64,000 nt of DNA from Dromaius novaehollandiae (lineage: Eukaryota; Chordata; Aves; Casuariiformes; Dromaiidae), in NCBI RefSeq assembly GCF_036370855.1, contig NC_088098.1:142186721-142250720 (forward strand). The letters run 5' to 3'. Positions 35,201 through 46,138 of this stretch are shown here, one piece after another (within the stretch, counting starts at the first letter, position 1; every line of letters begins with the position of its first letter). Both the position numbers and the translations under genes were made by a program. The notes beneath the pieces are model-generated. The model ran no database searches. It saw only the letters and a program-made list of their open reading frames with translations, and was not told where the DNA came from.

Positions 35201-38011
35201 GTACTACAACTCTACCTTCATTATTAAATAGATTCTGCAGTGTCTTAAAGCACTTCATGAGCATTGTTTTTAATGTACTTTTTAGACCTATCGAGAAGAT
35301 GGCTTTCCCAACCCCCAAAAACTTATCAAGATTTTTTTTTCCAATTTTGACTAAGCAAAAAAATAAACATTTGACTAAGAAAGTGTCTGTGATTCACGGC
35401 TTGGCAGGCTGTTTCAAGAACTTGAATAACGTTCCCCCGCTTCATGGAAAATTAGAAATAGCACTTAGAATGTTGCTAGAAACCAAGGATGGGAGAGGTG
35501 ACAAAGTATGGCACAGTTCATCACTTGCTCGGTGTTGTCATCAGCAAGCAGCCTAGAAAAAATGAGAAATTCTCAAAGACTGATCTTCACAAGGTTTACT
35601 TTGTTCACCCCACGATTTGGGATTTCATTCTGTTCATCCAAATGAACACTCCAAGCGCTAGGATGTGACACAGTCATTTGATGAGACAACAATTATCTAA
35701 ATAGTGATGCAAAACTGTAACATGAGAGATTGAGAGAGACCATATTCAGAATGACCAGTTTCCTGTCAGTTGGGCTATTTATTTGCTTGGGAGATGTGGA
35801 GCTGAGGGAACAAAATGTCATGTTCCAGGAATGAATCAGGTCAGTGACCTTACATTGGGCGTCCTCAGGTAATGCAGAAGGATGTATCAGGCATAGAAAT
35901 GTTAGCTATTCAAAGGAAGTGCGAGATGTTCTGTTATTGAATTAGTCCATACATTCCATTCCTGTTGAAAATGCTGTTTGTACAATCATATTTTTACTTA
36001 GATGAGCCAGCATTTATAATTGGAAGAGGCTCTGCACTGTAGTGTAGCACTCTGCACTGTTGAAGAGTTTCAAGCTGTAGTTCTATGTATTTATACAATG
36101 CTTTATAGAGCTAGGCAAATATACACCCCTACGCTTATCTCTTGCTGTTTTTGTGAGTGAGTAGTACAAATAAACCCTGATAGATTTGGAGAGAACGTAT
36201 AGGGCATGTTTTTGAGAATATCCTCATGTATGCTGAGACATTATTTCCCTACTACTGTATCCTATTAGCTTAGTCAGCACGTGCTTGCCATTTAGTGTAT
36301 GGTCCACTTATTTTGGCAGTGTCGTTCAGCTTAGAAGCTAATCTTGCAAACACATTTGATAGGAATTTTGCACTGAAAGGCTGGTTGTTATGAGATCATT
36401 ATCAAAGCCAGTCCTCTGAAAAATACATACACAATCAATACACTTCTTTGGAACTCAATTAAAACTATAGGTCTTCTTGTTGTCCTCCTTTGTAGTATCT
36501 TTCCTCATTTTTATCTTGTTTTACCACCTTCATTCTACTCTGACAGTGATATATCACCACATTACTGATGAGCTAAAACTCTGTGCAACCTGAGGCACAT
36601 AGCAGGTAATTTCTTCAGGCAGTGAACACCTGACCTACATTTTTAAGGAGCCAGACATGTCAGCTTATTATCCTATTATTCTCTGTGTATTTGGATGATA
36701 GCTAAGCAGCTGCAGTAAGAAATCTGAGTCTAGATATCTGACCAATTCCCTTCAAAATTTATAATGATCATAGTTTCTCAATATTCTCTTTCAGCTTTAA
36801 ATAATCGTTGCAGCAGGCAGGTTACTCTTTAGGAGATTATAAATACATTATTTATGTGATTCTACTTTCTAAAGGTAGAAGTAGCTGACTTATAAACTTG
36901 CTGAATACTTAACTACATGGGTAGAGAACTATGAAATAGAATTGTTATTTCTTTTCTATAAAAAAAAGAAATTGGATCTTGTTTACAATATAATTCCTTC
37001 AATCAACTAAATTTTCAGAGCTGTCAGGCACATTTTACATATAGTATCTGCCCATCTAAGAGGTAGCTGTGGGGCAGGTCTGAGAATCAGGAGTTTTTGT
37101 TATAAACCTGAATCCACTATAGATTTGCTGTGCAACCTTCAGCTTTATCTGTTTTTTTAAAATTATAAGAATGACTCACATTCCTAATGTGCATATTGTT
37201 AAAATGTTTTGTAAATACGATGTTATATTAAGTAAAATATTTTTGGATAGAAATCTAATGAATGCTGTTTGCTTGTGTCCAAATGTTTTCATTTCCAGCC
37301 TCAGTGATAATGATGGAAAGAAGAAGAAGAGGAATAAGAAAACACCCTATAATTGACTTTTCAAGCACTTAGTACTTTAGGAGTGGCTACAACTCCAGAC
37401 TAAAAATGAAAACTATTCCATTTCTTTGCTTTTAGCATGTATTTATTTTAACATTTATCTTAAGTTTTGTCTTTACAACATCTCTTCATTACAACATTCA
37501 AGACCTGAAAATGCTTGAGAAACATATTTCATACTGCAAAATGTTCTGTGTATTTAAAAATGAATAATAGTGTTCCCACTGAAGCATCAGGCCTCATTTC
37601 CATGTGTTACAAAGGAAGTGCACTCTTATGGCCTAATCACTTTTTGTTTATCATATAATTTAATGAAAATATTTTCATATACATAATCTCTAGTTATTTT
37701 TTAAAAATCCTGGGATTTAACAACACTATGTGTTGTACGTACAGGTGAGAATTGCATGTGAGCATTTACCCTGAGGCCCTTCTCCCTAAATTATGTTTTT
37801 ACTGCTTGTATCTCCTTCTCTGATACAGGTTTTCGGAGGATTTAAATTTAAAGAACTTCTACTGATGTGGTACGATGTGTGGGTCATGTGCATAAGAAAA
37901 CCGAAAAAAGAAAAAAAAGATTCTTCTGTGATTAAGTTCAGGAGCTTTTCCATAGTTTTAGCACTCTGCTCCATCTGTTCTCCATGTATGTAAAGATAAT
38001 GGTTCATTTAT
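32291..38011. other. Unique AT-rich DNA, no gene seen
   Basis: Nearly 6 kb without a supported gene or repeat. Short A- and T-runs occur (33061-33073, 35330-35340). A 60-bp segment at 37290-37356 has exon-like properties and is reported as a finding, not as a gene. Confidence 0.55.
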
Positions 38012-38016
38012 ACCTC
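38012..38016. repeat. Target duplication, left copy (ACCTC)
   Basis: Matches ACCTC at 39134-39138 on the other side of the 1.1-kb LTR. Confidence 0.85.
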
Positions 38017-39133
38017 TGTCCCGATCCAATATCGGGAGGGTTTCGTTACGATCCCAAGGACGAGATTAAGACGCTAAAATTGGTCAAATATCGTACAACC
38101 TTTTACCTTTATTTTCCACGAGGTGGGGAGAAAAGGTGGGGAAAGGCAAAGGGGAGGAGAGAGAAAGAGAGAGAGAGAGAAAGAGATATCACCACCCATG
38201 GATCCAGCGGCGTCCCGTTGGTCCTCTTCACCCTGGGTGTCTTGGAAAAGTTCAGAGCCAAATCAAGGCAAATTAAGTAAATAAACTGTAATGACACGCG
38301 TGCAGTAGTTACAGCTCGAGTTGGGTGCCTCCGAAGAGGGACCCCGAACAAAGAAATCCCTGGGCAATTATAGCTTTTTCAAATTAAGTTTCCCACCCCT
38401 CACATGGTAGTTCAAACCAACAGTAATTTTTAGGTCTGGGGTCTCCTGCTCCTTATTGGGTCTCCTCGTTGTTCCTAGGCAGACTGCTTTTCCCCCTTAT
38501 CTTTACCATTGTGGTTTCTGCTGACAGATGTGTTTTGATTCCTCCAGTCCCGCCCTTGTCTCTCAAGGCCCTGACAAAGAGGTGTTGTTCCAGCAATTAG
38601 CACTGCCCCAGCAGTGAAAGTAGGTGTTATCTCCCAAGGTCCTGAGAAGGGGCAGACAGTCCAGACCCCCCCTAATTAACACTGTTTCAGTGGGAGGAGG
38701 CTTTGTCTCCCAAGGTCCTGGCGCCCAAGCAGGCCTCACTTCAAAGCCATGACATCCTCCCTCCCGGAGTGTGAAGCACAGGAATGCAGACTGCTTGTAA
38801 CTCCCTTATCTTTCCAGTCTGCACCAGCTCTGGGCCCCTTTCTCACTGCCTAAGGCTTCAGCAAATGTAGCTACTCATGCTAAGCAAGTTTTATAGAATT
38901 TGTGCTAAGCGGCAATAATTTGCAGTCCAGGTCCCAAAGTCTCTGCCCAATCGTGGTCTGGTTCAGCGCAGGCTCGGTGCATCCCGGGTGGTCGCAGGGA
39001 GACCATTTTGGGGGTCGCAGCAGCTCAGTCCTGTTTCCGCTGGGAACAGATGGCTTGTTCGGGGTTATGGTTTGCTTGCACCTTATGTACCAAGAAATGT
39101 TTAAGGCAAAAGTTCACTCATCTGTCTGCCACA
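38017..39133 (-). mobile_element. Solo LTR of an endogenous retrovirus, 1,117 bp (copy A)
   Basis: On the minus strand the unit starts TGTGGCAGACAG and ends GGATCGGGACA. A perfect 5-bp duplication (ACCTC) flanks it. On the minus strand a TATAAAA (complement at 38889-38895) lies in the 5' third and an AATAAA (complement at 38108-38113) near the 3' end. From the 5' end to the pyrimidine/purine tract at about 38155-38186 it is closely similar to the plus-strand LTR at 42,444; beyond that tract its 3' part is instead similar to the LTR at 56,639. About three imperfect direct repeats with the core TCTCCCAAGGTCCTG lie at 38560, 38630 and 38706 (periods 70 and 76 bp), typical of LTR enhancer repeats. 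No viral genes adjoin it. Confidence 0.9.
38560..38720 (-). repeat. Imperfect ~70-76 bp direct repeats in LTR A
   Basis: Three starts share the core TCTC(C)CAAGG(T/C)CCTG and alternate with an AATTA...ACTG block. The equivalent place in the LTR at 42,444 carries a single unit (near 42,800-42,870), so the number of units varies between copies. Confidence 0.65.
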
Positions 39134-39138
39134 ACCTC

Positions 39139-41731
39139 CTAGACAAATGAGAAAATTTTCATTTAAGAGGTGTCAGCTGGAGGTGTTACTGATCTGAAGG
39201 GTATGCTTACTGATTCAAAAGCCCCAGAACGTAGCCATTTTGATGAAATAGGACAAAAAAGTGTTCAAAGCCCGCAAAGGATGCATATAATTGCAAGGTA
39301 CTGAAGGCTTTGCTGGACAAAGTGTTGGCAATCAGTGAACAGAGGTTATTGATAAACGGACGGATGTAATTTGTTACGTGGGCTGATCCTGCAATTTTTT
39401 GGGGAGGGAAAAGCTCTCACAGCTAATAAAATATTAATCCAAGTACCCCATCCACAAGGGCATATACCTATAGTCAGTATCACTGACTGGTATCTCGGTA
39501 ACACCAAGACAAGTCAATATAGGTATTTCTTCCATTCAGTCTTTCCTCTTATGAATTACTACAAATACTGTATCTATTTAGTCTAGACAAATATGTTTTC
39601 TTCAATACAGAGAGTCTGAACAAGTGTTGAAACATTTTTCATTCACTAGCTATATCCATTTCCAACACATTTTGAAGTCTGTAAGTAGAGAGCTATATTT
39701 TCTTAAGTCTCTGAAGCAGTAACCCAGTCCACCTCATCCAAACATTTGAAATCCCAGTTTCTGCAAAGCTTGTCTTAAAAATGCTGTTTACAAGACATGT
39801 CAAATAAGAGTAAGAGAATAGTGAGGTAGTTACTTAAATCTAGCAAATTACACAAAATGCACACTTATTTCTACTGCCCTATAACAACACATAATTTTAT
39901 CTCAGTGATAAAGGACAAATACATTGTTATTGTTCTAGAAACTGAATATTACATTATTATTTGTTTAGCAAACACTGAGTAAGTGAATATTTTAAAATAG
40001 TTTCCAGAGGAGATATATGCATTGTTAGACATTAAATCAGTGAGAACTACTAGAGAAGGAAAAATATGCAGCTGATGAACACAATTTTCTCTGTTAAAAA
40101 TGATACTTCTGTTTGTCTGCTGGCATATTGTTGGTTTTCTTTGAAAGAATGGGAAAGTTGAGTTGTTTTTTTCTTGTGAAATTTTTCATGGAAAATATTA
40201 GTTATTGCCTACTGACCTCAAATGTCTATAAGTCCTTGAAATAATAACGAGATTTCCTAGCTTTCCCTCACTAATTACATTTCAATGTAGAATAGACAGA
40301 TCCACCATCTTCCTGCTGTCTTTGTAAGCGAGGTGAAAGTACCAGATAAAGTCATGTGCCAAAGGAGTACCTGAAGAATTTCCCCTTCATTTTGTAATCA
40401 GTGCAGCCGTTCCACTCCTTCTATCTCCAAGGGTCCTGACTACCTGGAGAAGAGAGATGTTTGATATCCTCCTTGAAGACATCATTATCATACAAAAACA
40501 ATAGTAACTTTGCTTGACTAAATGAATTGCCAAAGCAAATGAGTAGACTGCAGATGGCTGTTAGTATAAAACTAGTAAATCATGAAATAACTACAGTTAC
40601 CTCCACTGTCCCAAATGACATTACAGTTTTACCTTGGGCTTTCCACTAAGAATAAGGGTATAGTTAATCTGAATAAATATGAAATTTCATAGCAAAAACT
40701 TGCTTGAGGGAGGGTCTCTGTACAGTGATTGATATATAGGGATTAAATATTTAAACGGAGCGATGCAGTCTTAATAAAAAACAGCTGATCTGGGAAGTTC
40801 CCTCTGTGATATGATTAATGGAGACACACTAGTAAATTTTCAAAGTGGTGCACAGGGACTTAAGCTGTGTGACTCTTACTAATGCCAGTGGCAGCAGAGC
40901 AGCTAGACCACTGTATACCACTTTGAAATATAATTCGCTTCAGTAAAGGCTTACATGTTACTTGAAATTGTTTTAAGGAATAAAGACTTGAAAGGAAATA
41001 TTCTATGCAAATTCAGTAATTCAAGGCTGTAGTCCAAATTTTTAAGCTTGCATATCAATAGTTATTTTCCTAAATTCATGTTCAGGCTTAAAAAAAAAAT
41101 GTCAAGATTGTGGAACATCACCCTCCTCATGTGAAGTCAGTACAAACTATTTTCTCTGCAGAGTTGATAAGAAAATAGTGTTTTCCTTCTGCTAAACTTT
41201 TAATTTTGCAGGAAAATGTTTGACCTAAATGAGGTTAAAGGAAATGTGAAATATAGAGAATGAAGAACCTGGGGCTGGAAGGGGGAGATCCTCTCCAGAC
41301 TACCCACTCCCAAACCACTTTCCCCTCTCTTACTGCTTTTCAGTCTTATACCTTGGAACATTTCAATTTGGAAAGGAAAACTTTATGAAAACCAAAGTGA
41401 ACAAAGGTAATTTGAATAAAGGAAATTTTTTTTAGCACCATACAGTATTCATGGATATATTTGTTTATTTGACAAAAGCATTTGTTAAAAGAAAAAGAAG
41501 AAAAAAAAACAATTGACTGGTAAAATTTACATTTTGGGAAATGTCTGGTGTTCAGGACAGAGTCCTTGCTATGAGAACTTCTCAAATAACTTATCTTTCA
41601 GTTCATATGGAAGAGAAAAATCTTGCCAGTATTTTTGTGAGAAAAATGGACACACAGAAATAAATTGGAGCTTAATTAAAGACTTTGATTAATTTCAACA
41701 TGTCTTAAATATTTTTCTTTTTAGTTTAATT
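39139..41731. other. Unique AT-rich DNA, no gene seen
   Basis: No supported gene or dispersed repeat between LTR A and the GC-rich insertion. Confidence 0.55.
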
Positions 41732-42175
41732 TGCTAGGAGGACTGACCAAATCCAGTGGCCTGATAGGGATGCGGCTGCTGCAGCTCCATGCCTTCAGGT
41801 CCGACCAGCAGCGAGGCTGAGCACCTATTCCCAGCAGGCACACACACCAGCACACATATGCAACACATATATACATATATACATATACACAGCCGGCCAC
41901 ACAGATCAGCATGGAGAGACACACTCAGCACTCACACAGACGCAGATAGCACCAGTGGCCTCATCCTGCTTTCCTCTCTGGCTGTCCAGGAGTAAGGTCC
42001 ATTAGTGGGGCATATACATATGTATGTACAAGCGGGGACCCTTCAGTAGCTGGGCTTGGAGACCCAGTCCACCCAGGAGCTGGCCTCGATCCCTGGTGTC
42101 CCCAGTTGCTGGCACTGGACATACGAGCCGCTGAGGCCACAGCACCTTTACAGTTGCTGGTGCAGACCCTTCACG

Positions 42176-42185
42176 TGCACACACA

Positions 42186-42222
<37 letters not shown>
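42176..42222. repeat. (CA)n microsatellite
   Basis: A long CA run with a few CG interruptions, lying inside the older GC-rich insertion. Confidence 0.95.
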
Positions 42223-42223
<1 letters not shown>

Positions 42224-42438
42224 GGACAGAGAGCCCTTACCACAGATAAATAGTTAGAAATAGTATTTAATAAGACAGAACAGACGGTGCTGCTCAGGTG
42301 CAGGGCATGGCCAGAGGAGTGTACCAACCAGCACCTGTTTGTTTGTGATCAGCCCCTTTTATCTCCTTTTCCTTCTATTTTCCCATGCTTGTTCCTCCTC
42401 AGTCCACTTTGATCCCTCCCTTTCCCTGCGTCTGGTTC

Positions 42439-42443
42439 CTCCT
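42439..42443. repeat. Target duplication, left copy (CTCCT)
   Basis: Matches CTCCT at 43568-43572 on the other side of LTR B. Confidence 0.85.
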
Positions 42444-43097
42444 TGTGGCGGACAGATGAATGAATTTTTTGCCTTAAACATTTCTTGGTGCATGGGGTGC
42501 AGGCAGGCCATAACCCCGAACAAGCCATCTGTCCCTGGCGGAAACAGGACTGGGCTGCTGCGACCCCCGAGATGGTCTCCCTGCGACCACCTGGAACACA
42601 CCGAGCCTGCACTGAACGAGACCACAGTCGGGCAGAGACTTTGGGATCCGTTTTTAGCACAACTTCTATAAAACTTGCTTGGCATGAGTGGCTAAATTTG
42701 CTGAAGCCTTAGGCCGCACTCCCTAGTTCGGTAAGAAAGGGCCCCAGAGCTGGTGCAGGCGGGAACGATAAGGGAGTTACCAGCAATTTGCATTCCTGTG
42801 CACTGCTGAAACAGTGCTAATTGCTGGAGTTACCACCTCTTTGTCAAGACCTTGAGAGATGATGGTGGGACCCGAGGAAGGAAGACACACCTGTCTGCAG
42901 AAACTGCAACAGAAAAGATAAGGGAGAAAAGAAACAGCCTGCCTAGGAACAACGATGAGATCCAATAAGGAGCAGGAGACCCCAGACTCAAAAATTACTA
43001 TTGGTCTGAACTACCACGTGGGGGGGTGGGAAACTTAATTTGGAAAAGCTATAATTGCCCAGGGATCTCTTTGTTCAGGGTCCCTCTTTGGAGGTAC

Positions 43098-43190
43098 CCA
43101 ACTCGAGCTGTAACCACTGCACGCGTGTCATTCCAAGCTAACCTAGGGTCGGACCCAACTCGAGTTGTAATTACTGCACGCGCACCACCA
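43098..43190 (+). repeat. 57-bp direct repeat in LTR B
   Basis: CCAACTCGAG(C/T)TGTAA...ACTGCACGCG occurs twice, 57 bp apart. LTR A has a single counterpart near 38295-38330 on the minus strand. Such short duplications in U3 often hold transcription-factor sites; that role is inferred. Confidence 0.7.
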
Positions 43191-43308
43191 AAACTTACAC
43201 CCAGGGTGAAGAGGACCCACCTACCACCAGACGGGAGCCCCCCCACTGCCGAGACTCCCAAAGGAAGAGGACCAACAGGACGCCGCTGGATCCACGGGTG
43301 GTGATATC

Positions 43309-43345
43309 TTTCTCTCTCTCTCTCTCTCTCTCTCTTTCCCCCTCT
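43309..43345 (+). repeat. (CT)n tract in LTR B
   Basis: Pyrimidine tract of CT dinucleotides ending in CCCCCTCTCTTTT. The matching purine tract in LTR A is at 38155-38186. It marks the point at which LTR A and LTR B stop being alike. Confidence 0.9.
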
Positions 43346-43441
43346 CTTTTGTTGAATGTTGGTAAGATCTGTTTTTGTCTAGCTAGTGGCAGTATTCGCC
43401 ATTGAATTATCCTATTTGACCACATGCCTTATCTTTGTGTT

Positions 43442-43447
43442 AATAAA
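43442..43447 (+). promoter_or_regulatory. LTR B polyadenylation signal
   Basis: AATAAA about 120 bp before the end of the LTR. Confidence 0.6.
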
Positions 43448-43984
43448 TCTTAAAACCGGTTGGCTGGTGTCGTTTCACCTTAATTCAGTCCAAGGGCATC
43501 ACGAACTTGGTCGTTTGGCCCCAAGGGGAGGGAGGTCGTCCTGAACGACTCCTTTCGGGCCGCGGCACTCCTCTAAATATCGCATAATAAATCTTGTGCA
43601 ATCCCAAATGCCCTTCCCCTGCATCCCCTAACGTGCTTCATACGCCCAGGCAGTGACCCCTCATCCGAAAGGTGCTCGGAGGGCCACTCCTCTTGGCTTA
43701 CCGTGGTGGGTTTCGCACCCTGACCCTGGGGCTGACACTCTCCCGGGAGAGCCCCGGCGGAGCCCGAACAGGACATCCCTTCCTCTGAGCAGCTAATTTG
43801 GGTTCCCTGTCTGCCGCTGTGCCTCTGTGCTCCTCCGTGCTGGTGGGGATGAGCCTGTGATGGGCCAGTGTCCCACCTGCGATGGGCCTGGGAGCAGCCC
43901 AGGGAGGGTATTACTTTTGTTCCCCCACCTGTATTGTCTCTGTGGTCCTTTGCGTGTGTGCAGATGAGTTTTTTATCACATAAC

Positions 43985-45380
43985 TTAATATAATCTGCAC
44001 ATTTGATGAACTGATTAATACATGTTGGAATGTGTTTTACAATTATCTCATCAATGTGCTTCGAATAAATGCTAAAGTACATAGAGTATGTCATTTCCTA
44101 AAGATTAAAGGTGAAAATCTAATTCTCTTCCAAACAAATCACAATCCTTGCTTTACTGGCTCCAAGTTATCATCCTACCAATGTCCAGATCTTACCCACA
44201 CATACATACATGCATACACAGCATATTTCTTCTATTTTGTATTTTTTTTAGTTATCCATATATTATAACCTTGTTTAGTTCCAACACTTTTCCTAGTTAC
44301 TTAATTGCTACCAAAGATTAAAAAAGATTTTAATTGTTTAAACTCTGGATCACTTGCTACTAAATTCTTTTTCTGACTGAAAAAAAAAAGTTCTTTGAAG
44401 TTGCAAATCAGTGTAACTTTCCTGACTGTTCATGCTGAATATTAAGATTATTTTAAAATTCTGATGGGCTAAATGTGTTCTAGAGGTCATGCTGAAATTT
44501 AACAATATAAAATGACTATGCTTAATCTGGGGTGTTTTTTCACTCTTATTGCATCCATACAAAGGATAGTTTCTTCGTGCTAAACTTTCCTTTTCAGACT
44601 TTTGTTTACAGAAAAAAGGTATTTATAATCACAGTCTTTCTGTTTCTCTAGATGCTGTTTCCTAATTAATTTCTCATTATTTTTAAATTTTGTTGCCTGG
44701 TTTCAACCAAATCTCATGGAGAGATAAGATATCAAAAATTAATTGAAATCCTTTCCTTTTCATGAAAATGTGCTGCCTGGTAGAAAAGATAGAGGCTTTG
44801 TAAATCCTGTAAATGTGAGACAGATTTGCTCAACACTTACACTTACAGACCAAATAAGAAGAGAAATCTTGCCTATTGTGGGATGTGCTTGGGATGTATG
44901 GGGAAGGTTTAGATTGAAAAAACGTGGAATGTGGACGTTGTGATCTCCCCTGGCCTTAGCTGGACAATCTGTCTGCAACCAACCATCTGACACTATCAGT
45001 CTCCCAGGCAACCAAAGCCTGTTTTTGGAGACTGATTGGTGGCTTTACTATTGGCTTTATGAGACAATTCCACCCTTGACTGCTCAGTGTGCTTCTTGCA
45101 TGTAGTTGCAATCATTCATTTCTTTCCTTTCTTGACTCTTGCTTGCTCAACCCTGATTTTTGGCACCAGGTCTAGCCTGGCTTTCTTACACTTGCTTAAT
45201 CTCTGTTTGCTCTACATTAAAAGCTCTAATTTATAGCAAATATAGACTCTTTTCTTTCCTGTATGCCAGTGAGTTCCTAATCATGCTGTCCGCTGCAACT
45301 TACGGTTCACCTAATGACCCAGAGCCAGAGCAATCATCGTATTTTAGGCTGAAAAGAATCAAATAAATTTAAGTTAAAAA
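43985..45380. other. Unique AT-rich DNA, no gene seen
   Basis: No supported gene or repeat; an A-run lies at 44381-44389. Confidence 0.5.
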
Positions 45381-45383
45381 GTC

Positions 45384-46138
45384 TGATAACTGCCATTTAC
45401 ACTAATGTAATTAGATGTGAAGATGTTATTAACAAGAAGCTAGAAAGATATTGCACATACATACATATATGCATACTATGTATATATACATGTATATCTT
45501 ACTATTATGTATGTATGTACGTATCAACCTTTCTATCTATTCTTTTAACATTCCAATGTAAACTGAATGTCTAAAGACCATAAGAAAGCTGGGAACCCTA
45601 CTGTACGCATGACCAAGAATGTATTAAGACTATTCTGAAAACCTGTAAAACACCATGCTTTAAAAAAACATTAATCTGCATCTGAAGGAAAATACACCCT
45701 GAGGTACAAAGATGACTTCAGAATGACCTACATGATCTAAGGAAATGTATGGTCCACAGAATATGAGCAAGTTGCCTAAAAAATATACTTTAAAGAATAA
45801 CACACAGAATGGATGTGATGTTAAAGAAAACAGAAACTTTCTGTGGGAAAACTGGTTAATCTTGTATAGCGATTACATAACTTAACCATGCAAAGAATTG
45901 TTAGGATTGACCATAGCAAATAGTATAGATGAAACAAGCTCTAGGTGGGAAACAAGCTCTAGGTGGGATATATAAGGGTGCAGCAACTCCACTGAGCTGC
46001 ACAGATGTCCCTCTTCTTCAGAACCAACTATGCAGAACTGATTATTATTAAAGGGAATTGTATTTCAATTCCTAGTCTAAGATTTTGTTGGCTGTGTTTG
46101 ACTGTTCTTGTTATTTGTCTGGAAGGCTTGATGTGGCA
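45384..46138 (+). mobile_element. Possible old LTR-like promoter segment
   Basis: The segment has a strong TATA motif (GATATATAAGGG at 45967-45978) preceded by an exact 18-bp tandem duplication (core AACAAGCTCTAGGTGGG, 45932-45967) and followed by an ATTAAA near 46047 and a TTGGCTGTGTTTGACTG block, an arrangement that resembles U3-R-U5 of an avian ERV LTR. Possible ends are TG at 45384 and CA at 46138, with a 4-bp AGTC on each side, but a 4-bp match can arise by chance. It could equally be unique DNA with a fortuitous TATA. Confidence 0.3.
45455..45530. repeat. ACAT/ATGT-rich, self-complementary tract
   Basis: ACATACATACATATATG on the left is mirrored by TATGTATGTATGTACG on the right, separated by AT-rich sequence. 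The two halves can pair to form a hairpin of about 16 bp or more. Confidence 0.75.

Larger units (their letters stand above)
42444..43567 (+). mobile_element. Solo LTR of an endogenous retrovirus, 1,124 bp (copy B)
   Basis: The unit starts TGTGGCGGACAG and ends GGGCCGCGGCA, with a perfect 5-bp duplication (CTCCT) on both sides. It carries TATAAAA at 42667-42673 and AATAAA at 43442-43447, which give a plus orientation. Its 5' 0.87 kb, up to the (CT)n tract at 43309-43335, is the reverse complement of LTR A. The 3' ~220 bp after the tract has no clear similarity to LTR A or C and ends in a CpG-containing G/C-rich tail. A 57-bp direct repeat with the core CCAACTCGAG(C/T)TGTAA starts at 43098 and 43155; LTR A has one unit. 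The element is inserted inside an older GC-rich insertion. No viral genes adjoin it. Confidence 0.9.
41732..43980. mobile_element. Older GC-rich insertion, probably an LTR, split by LTR B
   Basis: GC-rich sequence with CA-repeat arrays lies on both sides of LTR B and is continuous once LTR B and one CTCCT are removed, giving about 1.1 kb. Candidate ends are TGCTAGG at 41732 and TATCACA at 43980, flanked by TAATT and TAACT (one mismatch), which would make it an old LTR; these ends are a guess among several. It includes an AT/AC tract at 41850-41890 and a (CA)n array at 42176-42222. No retroviral coding sequence is recognisable. Orientation is not settled. Confidence 0.45.

Noticed and set aside
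42339..42712. Frames of 75-110 codons inside and beside LTR B, with paralogues in LTR A
   Set aside because: The sequence repeated between the two places is LTR U3 with defined TG...CA ends and target duplications, not a duplicated gene.
43573..44094. 173-codon frame on the minus strand
   Set aside because: It runs across the GC-rich older insertion and into unique flank, with no recognisable domain; composition explains it.
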